The notes below the pieces were generated by a model, which saw nothing but the letters and a program-made list of their open reading frames with translations, had not been told where the DNA came from and did not search any database. Both the position numbers and the translations under genes were made by a program. From Dromiciops gliroides (taxonomy: Eukaryota > Chordata > Mammalia > Microbiotheria > Microbiotheriidae), in contig NC_057867.1 of NCBI RefSeq assembly GCF_019393635.1, forward strand, positions 67,831,492 to 67,895,491: a stretch of DNA of 64,000 nt, in the 5' to 3' direction. Positions 11,365 to 41,035 of this stretch are shown here, piece by piece. How positions within the stretch are numbered: the stretch's first letter is position 1; each line of letters begins with the position of its first letter.

Positions 11365-12298
11365 ACTTCTTTTGGAGAAACATTTATTGTAAGGGTATCA
11401 AATTTATGTACCCATATAAATGCCTTTACAGTGTGCGGCACACATACAATTCTTTGCTGGAATTACGCTACAGATCTCAGTGAAGAAGAATCAGTTTATT
11501 AAAAACAGACCGCAATGAAAATGACTTGCTCATAAGAAATTCTGCTGATCTAAAACGTTTACATATAGGCCAGAGGAGTTAGGATTTCATAAATACAATT
11601 ATGTTCATAAAATGGGCCTTCCTGGAATTAACGACAAGCTGGTATTAAAAATTCGGTAAGCAAATAGATTGGATAAAAAACTTCTTCAAAGTATCTGTAA
11701 GTGAACATAACCCGGTGAGCTGAAGAACACTTGACAGATAAAAGACTGAACTTTTGGAGTTGGAGAATTCAGGAAAGTTACCAAATACAGACAATTGCAC
11801 AAAACGGAACCCCCCAAATAAAGATGTGCAACCTTAAGTAGTTTCAAATGCCTGACAAAATCTTATCTGTACTTAATATTTTTTTTTTATTAAAAGCCAG
11901 AGGAAACACTCCAAGAATTATATAGCAAGGGCAAACCAAATAACATAACTTTATTCTGGTTTGGATTTCCTTTCTTAAGAAAAAGATCAGCGTTTATTCT
12001 TATTAAGATGCTAGCTAACATTTATTTATGTGGTTACTAGAAAAAGCTAAAGCTTATATTAGTCAATGATTAAGTTTACTTATTTTCTATGTTAATTTCA
12101 AACAACTACGGATGCTAATTATACTAAGTATACCAAGAGCTTGCAGTGGGGAATTTTTTTTTTTTAAATATAAGCGAGACACACACAAAAAGCATAACAA
12201 ATAAGGCTTTTGATTATCACAGCACAATTTAATTTTGAAGTCACATTGTAAAGCCCCACTTTATGATTATGTGAATTCTTTCATTCACTTGGGGGCTT
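11365..12298 (-). other. ITM2A: ITM2A 3' untranslated region
   Basis: About 930 bases of AT-rich, repeat-poor sequence lie between the stop codon and the last good poly(A) signal. Read on the minus strand, several AATAAA hexamers occur: 11993-11998, 11950-11955, 11886-11891, 11495-11500 and 11383-11388. That leaves room for alternative polyadenylation. The 3' edge is inferred from the last hexamer, not observed. Confidence 0.7.
11383..11388 (-). terminator. Distal ITM2A poly(A) signal AATAAA
   Basis: The plus strand reads TTTATT, so the transcript reads AATAAA. About 20 bases further on the transcript strand is a GU/U-rich stretch (AAGTGTTACTTTTATTTCG), a fitting downstream element. Cleavage near 11360-11370 is inferred. 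Confidence 0.65.
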
Positions 12299-29925
<17,627 letters not shown>

Positions 29926-30056
29926 GATGAATCTTCCGCCTTCGGCAGCAGCGGAGGCGACGGCGGCAATGACACTGCTCTGCGACCGGGCACGCGGATC
30001 TGCGAGGCGGCGCGCGGACGGCGGGCGGGCAGGCGGGCGGGCAGGGAGAGGCGGCA

Positions 30057-30182
30057 GTGAGCGGAGGGAGGAGAGACGCGGACGCACAGACAGACGCACA
30101 GAGGAGAGAGATCGGGAGAGGAGGAGAGCCCAGGAGAGGAGAGGAGAGGAGAGCGGAGCAGAGGAGAGGAGAGGAGAGGGCT
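30057..30182. repeat. Purine-rich (GGAGA)n tract in the ITM2A leader/promoter
   Basis: The plus strand is nearly all A and G, with tandem GAGAGGAGAGGAGAGG; the transcript strand is CU-rich. It lies 130-260 bases upstream of the start codon, between the GC boxes and exon 1. Mirror-symmetric purine tracts of this kind can form triplex DNA, and if transcribed this would be a CU-rich 5' UTR. Function is not shown. Confidence 0.8.
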
Positions 30183-30647
30183 GCGCACAGCTCCCACACA
30201 ACCTCCGCGAGTGGCTGCCTCCCGCCTCCACCCAGAGATGTAGTTAAGGCGGCCCCACTGCCGGGTGCGAAACCAGGCGGGGCGGGGGCGGGGCTGGCAA
30301 GTAGCAGGGGCGGGGCCGGCTCGCACTGGGGGCGGCCCGAGCCTCGCCCCGCCCCCTCCCGGCAGGCAGGCAGGCAGGCGGGCGGCAGGCTGGCGGGGAG
30401 GCAGTGCAGCATCCGTCGGTGCGGCCGCCGTCGTTCAGTCCATCCTGACGGCAATCACCTCCGAACCGCCTCCGCCTTCCGCTCGCCCGCCCCCTCCTGC
30501 GCCCCGCAGCTCAGGGCCAAGTGCGAAGAAAGCGCCTTGTACCCTTCCGCGCCTGGCCCGGCCTGGCCTGGAGTCTCCAGCCCTCCAGTCTTCTGCGCTG
30601 GCCCCCAGCGGCTTGCGACGTGAGTTGTGAGCTTCACACACACCCAC

Positions 30648-30670
30648 GCACACACACACACACACACACA
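30648..30670. repeat. (CA)n microsatellite
   Basis: A run of about 11 CA units sits at the upstream edge of the CpG island, preceded by CACACCCACG. It is followed by a GC-alternating stretch at 30679-30690. Confidence 0.9.
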
Positions 30671-30833
30671 CCCCACAGGCGCGCGCGCACCCGCATCCAT
30701 TCGCCTGGACCCCCTACTCCACTCCCACTCCCCAAATGTCATCCAAATGGCCACTGTGGCTTCGAGCCACCCTGCAATCTGAGGGGACGTCTAGCCCCTC
30801 TCAGGGCTCCTTTCCAGCCCATTACCCTCAGGC

Positions 30834-30851
30834 TCGCTCGCTCGCTCGCTC
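30834..30851. repeat. (CTCG)n short tandem repeat
   Basis: About four CTCG units precede a C homopolymer; this is low-complexity edge of the CpG island. Confidence 0.85.
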
Positions 30852-30987
30852 TCCCCCCCCCCAATACTTGCAGAATCCCAAGCCTCAGCCTCTGGGTTCC
30901 CCCTCCCCCCTCCCCCTCCTGCCCCCCATTCCCCCCCGCCTCTAACTGCTGAGCCCTCTGCTCCCACGGGGGATGGGGTGGCAGGGA

Positions 30988-31086
30988 TATGTGTGTGTAT
31001 ATATGTGTCTATGTGCGTCTGTGTGTGTGACTGTGTGTGCGTCTGTGACTGTGTGTGCGTCTGTGTGTCTATGTGTGTCTATGTAT
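30988..31086. repeat. (TG)n-like imperfect microsatellite
   Basis: Interrupted GTGTGT with CTGTGTGTGACTGTGTGTGC-type units. It gives artificial open frames rich in Val and Cys. A GGAA-rich stretch follows at 31127-31158. Confidence 0.85.
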
Positions 31087-31159
31087 TGGGGGGGGGAATG
31101 CAAGGCAGTCGGAAGAACTGGGAGAGAGGGAGGGAAGGAAGGAAAGGAAGGAAAGGCGC

Positions 31160-32370
31160 AAGCCCCGAGACTAGGCGCTAAATTGAAACTTAATTCCTTA
31201 TAGCCACCCTACTTAGAGACCTTAATTAGATTAAAAATCCAGGGGAACGTTATTTTCAAGACTAAAAACGGAGACCTATTTTATAAAGTGTGAAGGATAA
31301 ATCGCTTGTTAAAAGGAAGGCGAACCTTCAATTTTTTCCCTGAAATTTGAGGACTATTCCCTCCCCCCCCAAAAAAATTTCTGGTTTCTATGGTCTCTCT
31401 ATCTATCGCACATGTACAGCATTCAATTACGTGAGGTTCGCCCTGTTTAGGATGTGCTAGTATGTGGGGGTTATAAATAGCCCTACCACGTAAGACAAGA
31501 GAGGGCTCTGTTTAAAACCTAAAAACCAAGTCTGTGCCCCAAACACCCGGCCAGCTATAAGCCAAAGAAACTTTAATATGCTAGGAATCTAAACCCCCAC
31601 TCCATCCAAGTTTAAAATAATACCTGATTCATTGATCGCAGAGCTTTTGCCCACTAGGATGTGCACAGCAGTCATCCCCCTTCGCTCTGGGGGGCTTGGA
31701 ACTATGGGCCAAGGTTATCTAGAGTGTCCAGAATCTAAGAACCCTGATCTAACAAAAGGAACCCCTGCATCACAGGCAAGGCTTGTTACCTAGGTTTCTA
31801 GGGACATAAATGGTAGCTCACCCTAGTGCTTGCCCCAAGCCTAACAGTAACATTAGGAAAGCGTGAATTACGTTGACTCAGTCGCTTCTAAGTGGACTTT
31901 TTGTATCTTAAAAGCAACTGGAAATGTATTTTCGCTTGTAAGGGACCTCTACCCTGTCCGAAGTCCTAAAGCAGGCTACTCAGATTGCAGTGAACTGGTT
32001 TAGAACTACATTTGAAAAGCCTCTGACTTCACTACTAAAAAAGTACCATGGCCCACCTGTGAAATACTCTGGGCTATAATCATAGACCATATTACTCCAG
32101 AGCTTTGCAACGTCCTTAGTCAGCAGATTACATAGAGCAGCACCCTGTCTATTTCTGGGTACGATTTGGAGTGGGGTTTTGATCTTTATAGAAACCATCT
32201 TAGCTATTTCCCTACATGCTTAACCAGAGCTTAAAATCAGATCTATAGCTGCTGACCAAAGTCAGTAGACGCAACAGTCACTCTGTATAACAGCTCCTTG
32301 TTCCTGGACTCCAGCTAAGCTTCTCTCAGGAAGCTATAAGAAAATGAGCGAAGGAGCAAACACTTTTTTT
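31160..32370. other. Repeat-poor sequence upstream of the ITM2A CpG island
   Basis: About 1.2 kb with no recognised repeat or coding exon, just upstream of the promoter. It could hold regulatory elements, but no specific site is claimed. Confidence 0.45.
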
Positions 32371-32374
32371 CTTA

Positions 32375-32625
32375 ACTTAGCAGTGGAAAGACCTGGCTGT
32401 GGAGCCAACAGAGCCCAGCCTGGGTTCAAATCCTGGGTTTGATCGTTGCTAGCTGGGTGACGGCCAGGGTAAGTAATTCCGCCTGAGTCCCACTTTTCTC
32501 AGCTGTAAAAGTGGAGATTGTAATAATTAATATACCTACCTCACAGGGCTGTTGTGAGGAAAGCGTTTTTTAAACCTTGGAACGATGAACTTAGCTCTAG
32601 AGAAATGGGAATTTTTGTTATTGTT
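32375..32625 (+). mobile_element. Full-length MIR-like SINE
   Basis: CAGTGGAAAGACCTGGCTGT, CCTGGGTTCAAATCCTGGG, TACCTCACAGGGCTGTTGTG and an AT-rich end, as in MIR/THER1. Confidence 0.75.
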
Positions 32626-33179
32626 AAATAGAAAAATCCATTTCATCCTTAGGGTGGATTAATGATGTGGCCATACATGCATAGGCTCAAGGTTTCCAGG
32701 CAGAGGTACCCCACCCTCTACTCTTTGGTTCATAAAATATGAGAATTTGAATGAGACAAAATTATTATTTTTTTTTATTTATAGAGACAAACCTCGGGAG
32801 ACTATACTCCAAAGTATAACTTTCCTAAAGTTCTGATTTCATTTCAGCCTAGCCTCGCTGACTTTTTGATGCCTTTTTGACGTAGTCTCAGACTTATCTG
32901 ATTATGGTGTTTTGCATGCTTGTTCCAGCCTTGAACAATATTACATGAGAAGCTCAAGTACAGCCAGGGAACCTCCAGAGAATACTTTCATATGCTTGTT
33001 TTGTGGCAGCCGTAGCCTCAGAATAATATTAAGGTGTGTGTTTTTTTCTTAGTGATTTTGAGAGTGACCTTTTGGAGAAAGTGATGTAAGGGTACTTATG
33101 TTTTTTAATAAACTATTGTTGGATTGGATATTCTTCTACCCATGTGTTATGCTTTTCTAATGGATCAAACTGTTCATTT

Positions 33180-34610
33180 CCCACTTTGATCAAGAACAGG
33201 TCATGCCAGACTAACCTCATTTCCTTTTTTGACAGGGTTATTATGCTGGTAGATGAGGGGGATGCCATAAATTTAATACAACTAGTTTTTAGTTAAGCAT
33301 CTGACAAAGACGCGTGTTATTGCTGTATACAAAATAGAGAGAGGTGGGCTAGATAATGCTAGAGTTAGATGCAGTCACTGGTTAAGTAACCAGACCCAAG
33401 AGTAGTTATTTATGGATAGGACCAGGGTTCTTCTTTTTTGTGTCAGGGATCCCTTTGGCAGCCTGGTAAAGCCTGTTGACCCCTTCTCAGACCTTTTCAG
33501 AATTGTGTTTTTAAATTCATTAAATAAAATATGTAGGATTATAAAGAAAAGCAGTCCTATCGAACTATACTATCAAAGTATTTTTTAAACCAGTTCACAA
33601 CTGGGGCTGAGAAGCCTTACTGTGTGTACTGATCTTTCAGGAGAATACCCCAAGGACACTGCTTTAACTTTTGTATCAGATCACCATAGATGGCATGTGC
33701 TTATCAAACTTACAGATGGTACATAGTTGGGCTGGGAGGGAGGGATCAGGGAGGGGTTCAGTGGAAGAGTTAAGATCCAAAAATATCTTGACACACTAGA
33801 ATGTTAGGCTGAATGGAATGAGGTGAAATTGAACAGGTCTCAATGTAAAGTTCTACAAGGCAGTTCAAAAAATCAACTTCACAGGTAAAAGATGGGGTTG
33901 GGGGGGGGGAAGGGTTGGGGAAGGGGGAATCTGGCGTGGGGGATAGAAGGCACGACTAAAAAGCATTTGACCTAAAGAATGATCTGAAAATTTTCAGACC
34001 ATATGAGTGCAGTATCAAAATAAGTTGGCAGTGTGGTGTGGGAGCCAAAGAAACATCTAGTTATCTTTGGCATCATTAAGACAAGTATATCTAAGAAGAG
34101 GGAAGCAAGAGTTCTACTGTATTGTGTCCTGGGCAGACCACGTCTCGAGTATTGTTGCCACATTCCCGGGAGAGGGTTCAGGAGAGGGAGACTGAGATAG
34201 TCAAAACCTTTAGTTTCTTGCCATAAGAGGATCGTATGAAGGAACTGGGGGTGTTTAGACTGAAAAAAAAATAGACTGGGGGATATGCTTCAAGTTTTTG
34301 AAGGGTGGTCCTATGGAAGAGGGAAGAGATTTATTTTTTTTCTGCTTAGCAAAATTAGGAGTGAAGACTAGGAGCATTACTTTGTAAAGAGGAAAGTTTA
34401 GTCTTGATGTAAGGAAAAACTTCCCAACAAGCAGAAGTATTCAGAAGTAGAATGTCATCAGAAAGTAGTGGGTGTTTCTCCCTCTGAGTTTTCGAAGAAG
34501 GCTGGATGACTTGGCAGGGATTTGTCGAGGGAATTTTTATTCAGGTAGGGCTTGGGCTAGATGCCTCCGAAGTCCTTTCTAACTCAGATTGTGTGGTGTT
34601 GAAGAAAAGA
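33180..34610 (+). mobile_element. CR1/L3 LINE, 3' 1.4 kb, sense
   Basis: Longest CR1/L3 copy here, in consensus order: AACAGGTCATGCCAGACTAAC, GCTTATCAAACTTACAGATG, GTAAAGTTCTACAAGGCAG, AGACCACGTCTCGAGTATTG, GAAGGAACTGGGGGTGTTTAG, AGGAAAAACTTCCCAACAAG. No intact frame. Confidence 0.8.
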
Positions 34611-34784
34611 AAATCCCCAAGTTGTTACATGATTTACTTTTAAAAATCTCTGTACTGCAATTTATTTCAATAATTTAACATTTATTAAATGCCTACTATG
34701 TACGAGGACATTGTCCTAAATGCTAGGGATACAGTTTGCTCTTCAACTTTTCATTGAATTTGAATTTCATTGAATTTCTATAAA

Positions 34785-34985
34785 TTACATCATCTTTAGC
34801 AACTAGGATACTGAATTTGAGGTCAAAGGACTTGCCTTGAAATCCCAGTTCTCCTTTCTACCTGTGTGACCTGAGGCAAATGCTTTTCCCTCTCTAGCTT
34901 TCAGTTTCTTTGTGTGTATAAAAAGGAGGGATTGGACCATTGAGATCTAAAAGGTCCTTTCCAGCTCTAAAATCCAGTGCGATCC
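34785..34985 (+). mobile_element. MIR-like SINE
   Basis: CTACCTGTGTGACCTGAGGC core and AGGTCCTTTCCAGCTCTAAA tail. Confidence 0.65.
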
Positions 34986-34989
34986 CAAA

Positions 34990-36260
34990 GTCTCTGACCC
35001 CAAAGTCCAGTAGGCATTTGGGACAACTGGAACAGGTCCTAATATGGATACCAGCAGTGCAGACAGCAAATGAAGGCTCAAATATGGATTGCCTTGAGGC
35101 TGATGGTATTACTCCACCCATGCTGTGATCAGAGAGAAGTTTGAAGGTCATGATGTGAAAGTCCTAGTTGGGAATCTCCTAACTACAACTCCAGGTTGAT
35201 AGGAAGTGATGTTTTGCACCCAGGGAGCAGTTGTTTTCATTCTCAGCTTGCCTAAAAGCATTTCTAGTTCAGCTGGTAGTGAACTGCGTTTCCGTGAAAG
35301 TTGAATTAATTCTTCAGCGCCGTTGGTTCTGTGAGGATGGTGGAAGGAACTGCCTGGCAAGTAAGTGGCCCTGGGCACCTTGAACTTTGTACTTTTGAGG
35401 ATGAGCTTTGACATTTAGCAATGACTTAATAATATACATGCAGAAGAATGTGAGGTACAAATCTCACCCAAGCATTCCAGGAAAGGAAGGGACCTTTCCA
35501 CTCTGGGTGTGGTCGTTGACAAAGGGGAAATGACTTCTTTTTGAAATTTTAACTTCAGGGCTCGTTTAGATTTTATTTTTTTTTAGTCATTCCAATGGGG
35601 ATTAGAATAATTGGCATTATTTCAGTATTTTATTTCATATGTGTATAGTATTACTGCATATTTCAGCATGTCCATCTATGGATATGTATAATAGTCATAA
35701 ACCATTAAAGTTTAACACTGCACTAAGACTTTGGGGACTCCCTGGAAATGTATGGAGCTATAAATAATCCAGAACTGGATTTTCCTTATTTTGGGAAGCT
35801 ACAGGTATGGAAACTCATTCCATTGCTGCAGATCAGCAATTGCTAAGTCCAGTGGTTTCCTAGTGGTCATATAATGTTTATGGGCCAGAAGCAACATCTG
35901 AACCCAGTCTTCCTGACTCCAAGGCTGTAATTCTGTGCTCAAAATATTTTAAAATATTAAATAGCTAAGCCAGTGAATCTGTAACACCATTCTAAATCAT
36001 GATATAGATAGGAATTATTTCCCTCCTCATTGGAATGTCAGCCTCTTCGCTTCCCAGATTTCTAAATACCTTCTACCAACTGGACTCTGAAATGCTGATT
36101 TCATGGAACATTGTTGGTGTGAACAGGTGGAAGCCAGAGCGACTTCTGGCCCATCCTAATTTGGGGGGAAAAAAAGCTCTCACTAAGCCTGTGTCCCTTT
36201 CATCCTGCTTACTGGCATGGATTTTGGGGTCCAACGGCAATGGTAATTTAAGTACCTTGG
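34990..36260. other. Mostly unassigned intergenic sequence
   Basis: A reversed MIR scrap at about 35865-35945 (CTGAACCCAGTCTTCCTGAC); otherwise nothing is recognised. Confidence 0.45.
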
Positions 36261-36439
36261 GAACATTGATACTTGTGTAGCACCATGGAAAGAGCATTGA
36301 TGATAGGGGCAGAGGATCTGGCCTCGGGTTTTGCTTTTGGTGTCTTATCTGAGGTCCTTTCCAGCTTTCTCAGTTATATGTGAACCTGGATCTATACTTG
36401 AAAACGGATGTGTTTACAAATGTTACTCTAGATTTTGTT

Positions 36440-36700
36440 GGCTGCTGCTTGATGAGAGGCAGTGGAGTGTTGTATGAAGAACGCTGAGCTTGGAGTGCTG
36501 ATACCAGGGGCAGAATCCTGCCTCAGACACTTGCTAGCCCTGTGAGCCCCTGGGCAAGTCGCTTTCCCTTCTCTGAACTTCACCTTCCTCATCTATAAAA
36601 TGGGGATAATAATACTTGCACCCTGACAACCCAGGTTTGCTGTAGGTGAAGTCTTTGGTAAACCTTTAAGGTACTATTGGAAATGTGAATTGTTATTAAT
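36440..36700 (+). mobile_element. MIR-like SINE
   Basis: GAGCCCCTGGGCAAGTCGCT and CTCATCTATAAAATGGGGAT, ending AATTGTTATTAA. A shorter MIR-like scrap lies at 36270-36375. Confidence 0.7.
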
Positions 36701-36709
36701 TTGGATAAA

Positions 36710-37370
36710 GGAGTTATTATTAAAAACAATAGAAAAGGACACTATTAAGAAAGTAATCATCTACTCTTAAAAGCTTCCCAGGAAGTTTGGTCTCCCTGGA
36801 GAAAATTATATACCATGGACTGAACTCCAGGAAGCTTGGAGGTGGCTCAGAGGAGATGCTGACTACTGATTAGCTAGGTAGTCCCTATTAGATATTGTAA
36901 TGACTCTGGTCAGACTGGAGGCAGAGGATGATTCTGCCACCCACACAGCAAGTTCTTTCTGGCAGCTTCACAAATTCAAAGCAAAACAAAACACAAAACC
37001 TTTTAAATTCCCCAATCTGCAGTCCCAATTCAGCCAAAAACCTCACGGAATCATAGCTCATCAAAGATGTGAGAATTGCCTGTGGAGGAAAAATGACACA
37101 CTCCTCTTTGTTCTGCATTCAAAGCTCTTCCCAATATGTCTCCAAGCCATCGTTGCAGATTGCTTTTCAGATTATTCCTCTCCATTTGACATTCCAGCAA
37201 AATGGGACTTATTGTTGCCCCTGTGCTGGAAATGGTCCCCTTCTGTACCTTTTGGAGTTCCAACCTCCATTGGAGGATCATTTCATGTATGTCTCTTAAA
37301 GTGAGGCTCTCTCTCAACCCCAATCCCGGTTGGTAGTGAGTTCCCCAGGGTTTGGGTTGACTTTGGTTTT
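36710..37370. other. Unassigned intergenic sequence
   Basis: Overlapping short open frames on both strands (to 134 codons at 36900-37304) have no recognisable domain. Confidence 0.45.
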
Positions 37371-37379
37371 ACTTATCTG

Positions 37380-37530
37380 CTTATTCTCTTTTTCCACAAT
37401 AAAATATATGCTTGTGGAGAGCAGGGACTGTGTTCATTTCTGTTGTTGTATCACCAGCTCCTTAACATGGTGCTTATCAAGAACTACAACATAGGCCCTT
37501 ACTAATGGTTGTGGAATTGAACTAAACAGA
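37380..37530 (+). mobile_element. L2 3' end
   Basis: ATGCTTGTGGAGAGCAGGGAC then a short GTATCACCAGCTCCTTAACA and GGTTGTGGAATTGAAC are the typical L2 tail. Confidence 0.65.
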
Positions 37531-37539
37531 ATCCAATTT

Positions 37540-38210
37540 CAAGGGGCCACAGGAGTTGTCTAGAACCATTGCTTACCCTTAACTCAGAATAAATATACAT
37601 ATGATGTATAGGACTCAGAATAAACAAACAACTAAATAAATAATTGTGTCTGCAGACAATCCAAAGAAGAAAATGGTCCTCTGAAATTTCCTAAGAACTT
37701 GCATTTTGGTTGTTTTCACTTCAGCACCCTCCTGATCATCTGGTCTTTTCATGTCCCATCGCCCCCTTTGCAAATGCCCTGCATGGCACATCTCTTCGGC
37801 TTTGTATATTGTGAAAGGTGGCGGGAATGGGGATAAGGTTTTTGCTGGGACAGCCATACTGTACCCTAGTCTAGTACGGCATTGCCATGGCTCCTTCCCT
37901 CTTAGTTCTTAATATTTTTCATTTCATTTTTGATTCTGCCTAAAGGGGTAGTAGACGTGTTCCAGGACTCCATGCCTGAAACAGCGAGGACAAAACCATG
38001 GAGAGGGTACCGTCGATAGGTCCCCAGCCTGCCTTTTGGGAAGTTAGGCTGCTGCTAAGACTAGCAGCTGGAGAAGGTCTCAAGGAGGCAGCTTAGTAGT
38101 GAGAGAAGGTAGTGGGTGGAGCCTGCTGGTGCTAAAAATAAATTGAGGTTCATAGAAATATAATTAGCCTGTAACTATGCAAAAAAACCAAAAAGACTGT
38201 CCTTCATCCT
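37540..38210. other. Unassigned intergenic sequence
   Basis: No family or exon is recognised. Confidence 0.45.
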
Positions 38211-38219
38211 TCCCCTCTC

Positions 38220-38760
38220 TTTCCAACAGTCTCTGCCATTCCATTTAATTTAATGCACATTCACTTCAAGGTTCCCCAAGATCTCTTCCTTCCTAAATCC
38301 ATGAACTTTGGAGTCATGATTCCCTGAAGCATTGGACACTGCCAGGCAATCCCTCTTCCCGGATAGTCTGCTCTTGGGCCTGTCTGACCATTTCTTCCTA
38401 GTCTCCTTTGCTTATTGTTATCCATGTCTGCCTCCATACCAGAGCTATCCCCCATGGTTTTGTCCTCTTGAAACCTCTTTTCTTCCTTCTCTCAGTGATC
38501 TCATCAGTTTCCATGGATTCAATTATAATCTCTGCACATGACCCTCAAATCGATAGAACCAGCCCAAATCTCTCTCTGCAGCGCCAAGCCTGTATCACCA
38601 CCTGCTTGCTGCACAGATCTTCTTGGACTTCATGTACGCATTTCAAATTCAACATGTTCATTATCTCCCCCTATTTTTAATTTACTGTTTTGGATTTTTA
38701 TTTCTTTTCTGTCTTGCTGAGATCTGTTGACTACCTCACAGTAATTTCACATACGCCCCT
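38220..38760 (+). mobile_element. L2 LINE fragment
   Basis: CTCAGTGATCTCATCAGTTTCC, then ATTATAATCTCTGCACATGACC and CAAATTCAACATGTTCATTA follow L2 ORF order. Confidence 0.65.
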
Positions 38761-38934
38761 CCAGACTAAACCCTCCCTTACGATAAAGAAAAAGTTAAGC
38801 AACCCCCACCCCCCAATCAGAAATGACCACATCTGACAAGGTGTAATAAATATTTGCCCCAGTAATCATCTTACTCTTTGCTGTGAGGGAAGAGGCATAT
38901 TTCACTGTGCTTCCTGGGATCTTATTTTTTTAAA

Positions 38935-39125
38935 TGTATATTCTTTTTTTTCAGTTCTAAAGTTTTCCTCCCTCCCTCCTCTTCCCTCCTGACCCCCCCC
39001 ATTAAAAATAATAAAACCTAAAGGCTTTGTAACAAATATGCATAGTCAAGCAAAACAAATTATTGTATTAGCCATGTCCAAAAATATATGGATCATTCTG
39101 CATCTGGAATCTATCACCTCTCTGT
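38935..39125 (-). mobile_element. L1 3' end fragment, antisense
   Basis: ATATGCATAGTCAAGCAAAAC and ATTAGCCATGTCCAAAAATA are shared with 5780-6360 and 62890-63480. Confidence 0.6.
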
Positions 39126-39129
39126 CAGA

Positions 39130-39380
39130 AGTAAAAAGGGATCAGGGTTTGAATCCCACTCAGACACTTACTAGCTGCATAATCCAAAGTAATCCCTTAA
39201 TCTCTTTTAGCTCCAATTTCCTCATCTGTGAAATGGGGAGACCTATGCCTGCAGCACCTCCGGACCTGCAGCACCTCTGTACCTCCCAGGATCCACACGA
39301 AAGGATTAAATTGAAATGCTTTATGTAAAGCACTCTGCTGCCCTTCAAACAGTAAATAAATACTATAATTATAAAGCAAA
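39130..39380 (+). mobile_element. MIR-like SINE
   Basis: CAGACACTTACTAGCTGCAT, TTTCCTCATCTGTGAAATGG and AAATACTATAATTATAAAG end. Confidence 0.7.
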
Positions 39381-40084
39381 GCCTCCCCTGACCACAGTGA
39401 GGGGATTACTCTCGAACCCATTGATCTCTCTGATCTCTGAGGTCTCTTCCCAGCTCTAGATGATATTATTCTGGGAGTAGAAAGCCTGATTTCAGGCCTC
39501 GGGTCTCAGAACTTAACTCTGAAGGTTGCATCATTTCCATTTTGAGGAATTCTTCTAGATATGGGAAAATGCCATTAAGTTATTTAATCCGCACATGTGC
39601 AGTGAGAGCACCCTTCACTTCAGCACCTGTTTGCTTGTAAACATGCCTACCAAAAAGAAAGGGTCAAGAGGAGGAATGGGAAAATCTATCTGGGTTTGGC
39701 ATCAGGAAAAATACCGCCAATAGGTTTTTATATTTACAGTTGAACAAATCTTTTAAACAGCTAAGAAGACATTTAGCCTTAGATTTTAACCTTTTGAATG
39801 AGATTCAGCATTCAATTTTCACACTAATTTCAAGATCTCAGCATTTCTGTCCTTTCCAGTTTTGTTTTTCCAAGAATCTGACAACTTTGAAAGTCTTTTG
39901 TTTTCTTGGTTTTTTTTCTAAAGAAGAAATTGTACTTTAATAATCACAACCAAAATTCTAATGTCAAAATGCCCCCTTTGGGTTCAGGTTTGGTACGTGT
40001 TCTTTCGACTTGGCAGAGTCTTTTTTTTTTTTTTTTTGGTTTATCTCAAGTTTTCAATATAGTGGTGATAAATGATTCTGCATT

Positions 40085-40540
40085 TTTATATAATGGAAAG
40101 ATCACTGGACTAGGGAGTCAGGAGCCCCAAATTCTGTTTCTGGCTGGTACCACTTACTAGCTGTGTGAATTTGGCAAGTAACTTCCCCCCTCAGAGCCTG
40201 TTTCTTCAGCTGTTAAAAAAATGGGCATCACAGTCTCTAGACAGTTTGACACAAATGAGGTAACTGGAAAGTACTTTGTAAAAAAGTAAATATTTTAACG
40301 GTGTAAAGCAAGGTAGCATGCATATCCCTAATAGAGCTTGTTCCCTATGCATGTGGAAGAATGATGTGGCTTATACTAGTAACTCAAGGAAGGCAATTCA
40401 ACATAGTGGTAGTGATAGAGCTGGCCTTGAAGACAAGAACCTCTGACAAGTCCTGCCTCTGACAAATACTGACCGTGTGATTCTGGGCAAATTATTTTAC
40501 TTCCCTGGGCACTAGGTATCTCTCTGAAGACTATAAATTG
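40085..40540 (+). mobile_element. Two MIR-like SINE copies
   Basis: First at 40085-40310 (ACTTACTAGCTGTGTGAATTTGG). Second at about 40395-40540 (ACCGTGTGATTCTGGGCAAA). Confidence 0.65.
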
Positions 40541-40729
40541 CAGAGATGGTGCCAAGCTGCACTGGTAAAGGGATTTCCTCACTCAAGAGTTCTCTGTACC
40601 ACTGCATCCATACCCTTTTCTTAGCAGTACAAAGTCACTAGAATGAAACAAAGTCTCCTCCCTTGTCTCTGAAAGAAGTGAGCCAGGCAAAAAGCTTTTA
40701 TGGAAAAGATCAAATCTCCATGGGACTAG

Positions 40730-41035
40730 GGTAGTAGAGGCAGAGTTGATAGATTATTGGGCTTACAGTCAGGAAGACTTGGGTTTGAATATTACCTTAG
40801 ATTCTGCCTAGCTGTATCACCCTGGCCAAGTCACTTATCTACTCCAGGCCTCAATTTCCTCATCTGTAAAATAGAGATAATAATCCCTGTAATGCCTGCC
40901 TCACTACTAGGTTCTATAGTTATTTAATTAATTAGCAAGTATTTATTAAATATCTGCTCTGAGCCAGGCCCTGTGCCAGGTGCTTCACAGCCCTTGAAGT
41001 GCTAAACAAATGTCAGCTGTTAATATCATCCAACC
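40730..41035 (+). mobile_element. MIR-like SINE with long tail
   Basis: CAGTCAGGAAGACTTGGGTT, TTTCCTCATCTGTAAAATAG and a tail with GCTAAACAAATGTCAGCTGT. A GAGCCAGGCCCTGTGCCAGG insert is present. Confidence 0.7.

Noticed and set aside
30973..31203. Val/Cys-rich small protein
   Set aside because: Translation of the TG-rich microsatellite.
36900..37304. 134-codon frame and overlapping antisense frames as a possible gene
   Set aside because: No domain, no splice context, no biased codon use seen; frames overlap on both strands, as in random sequence.
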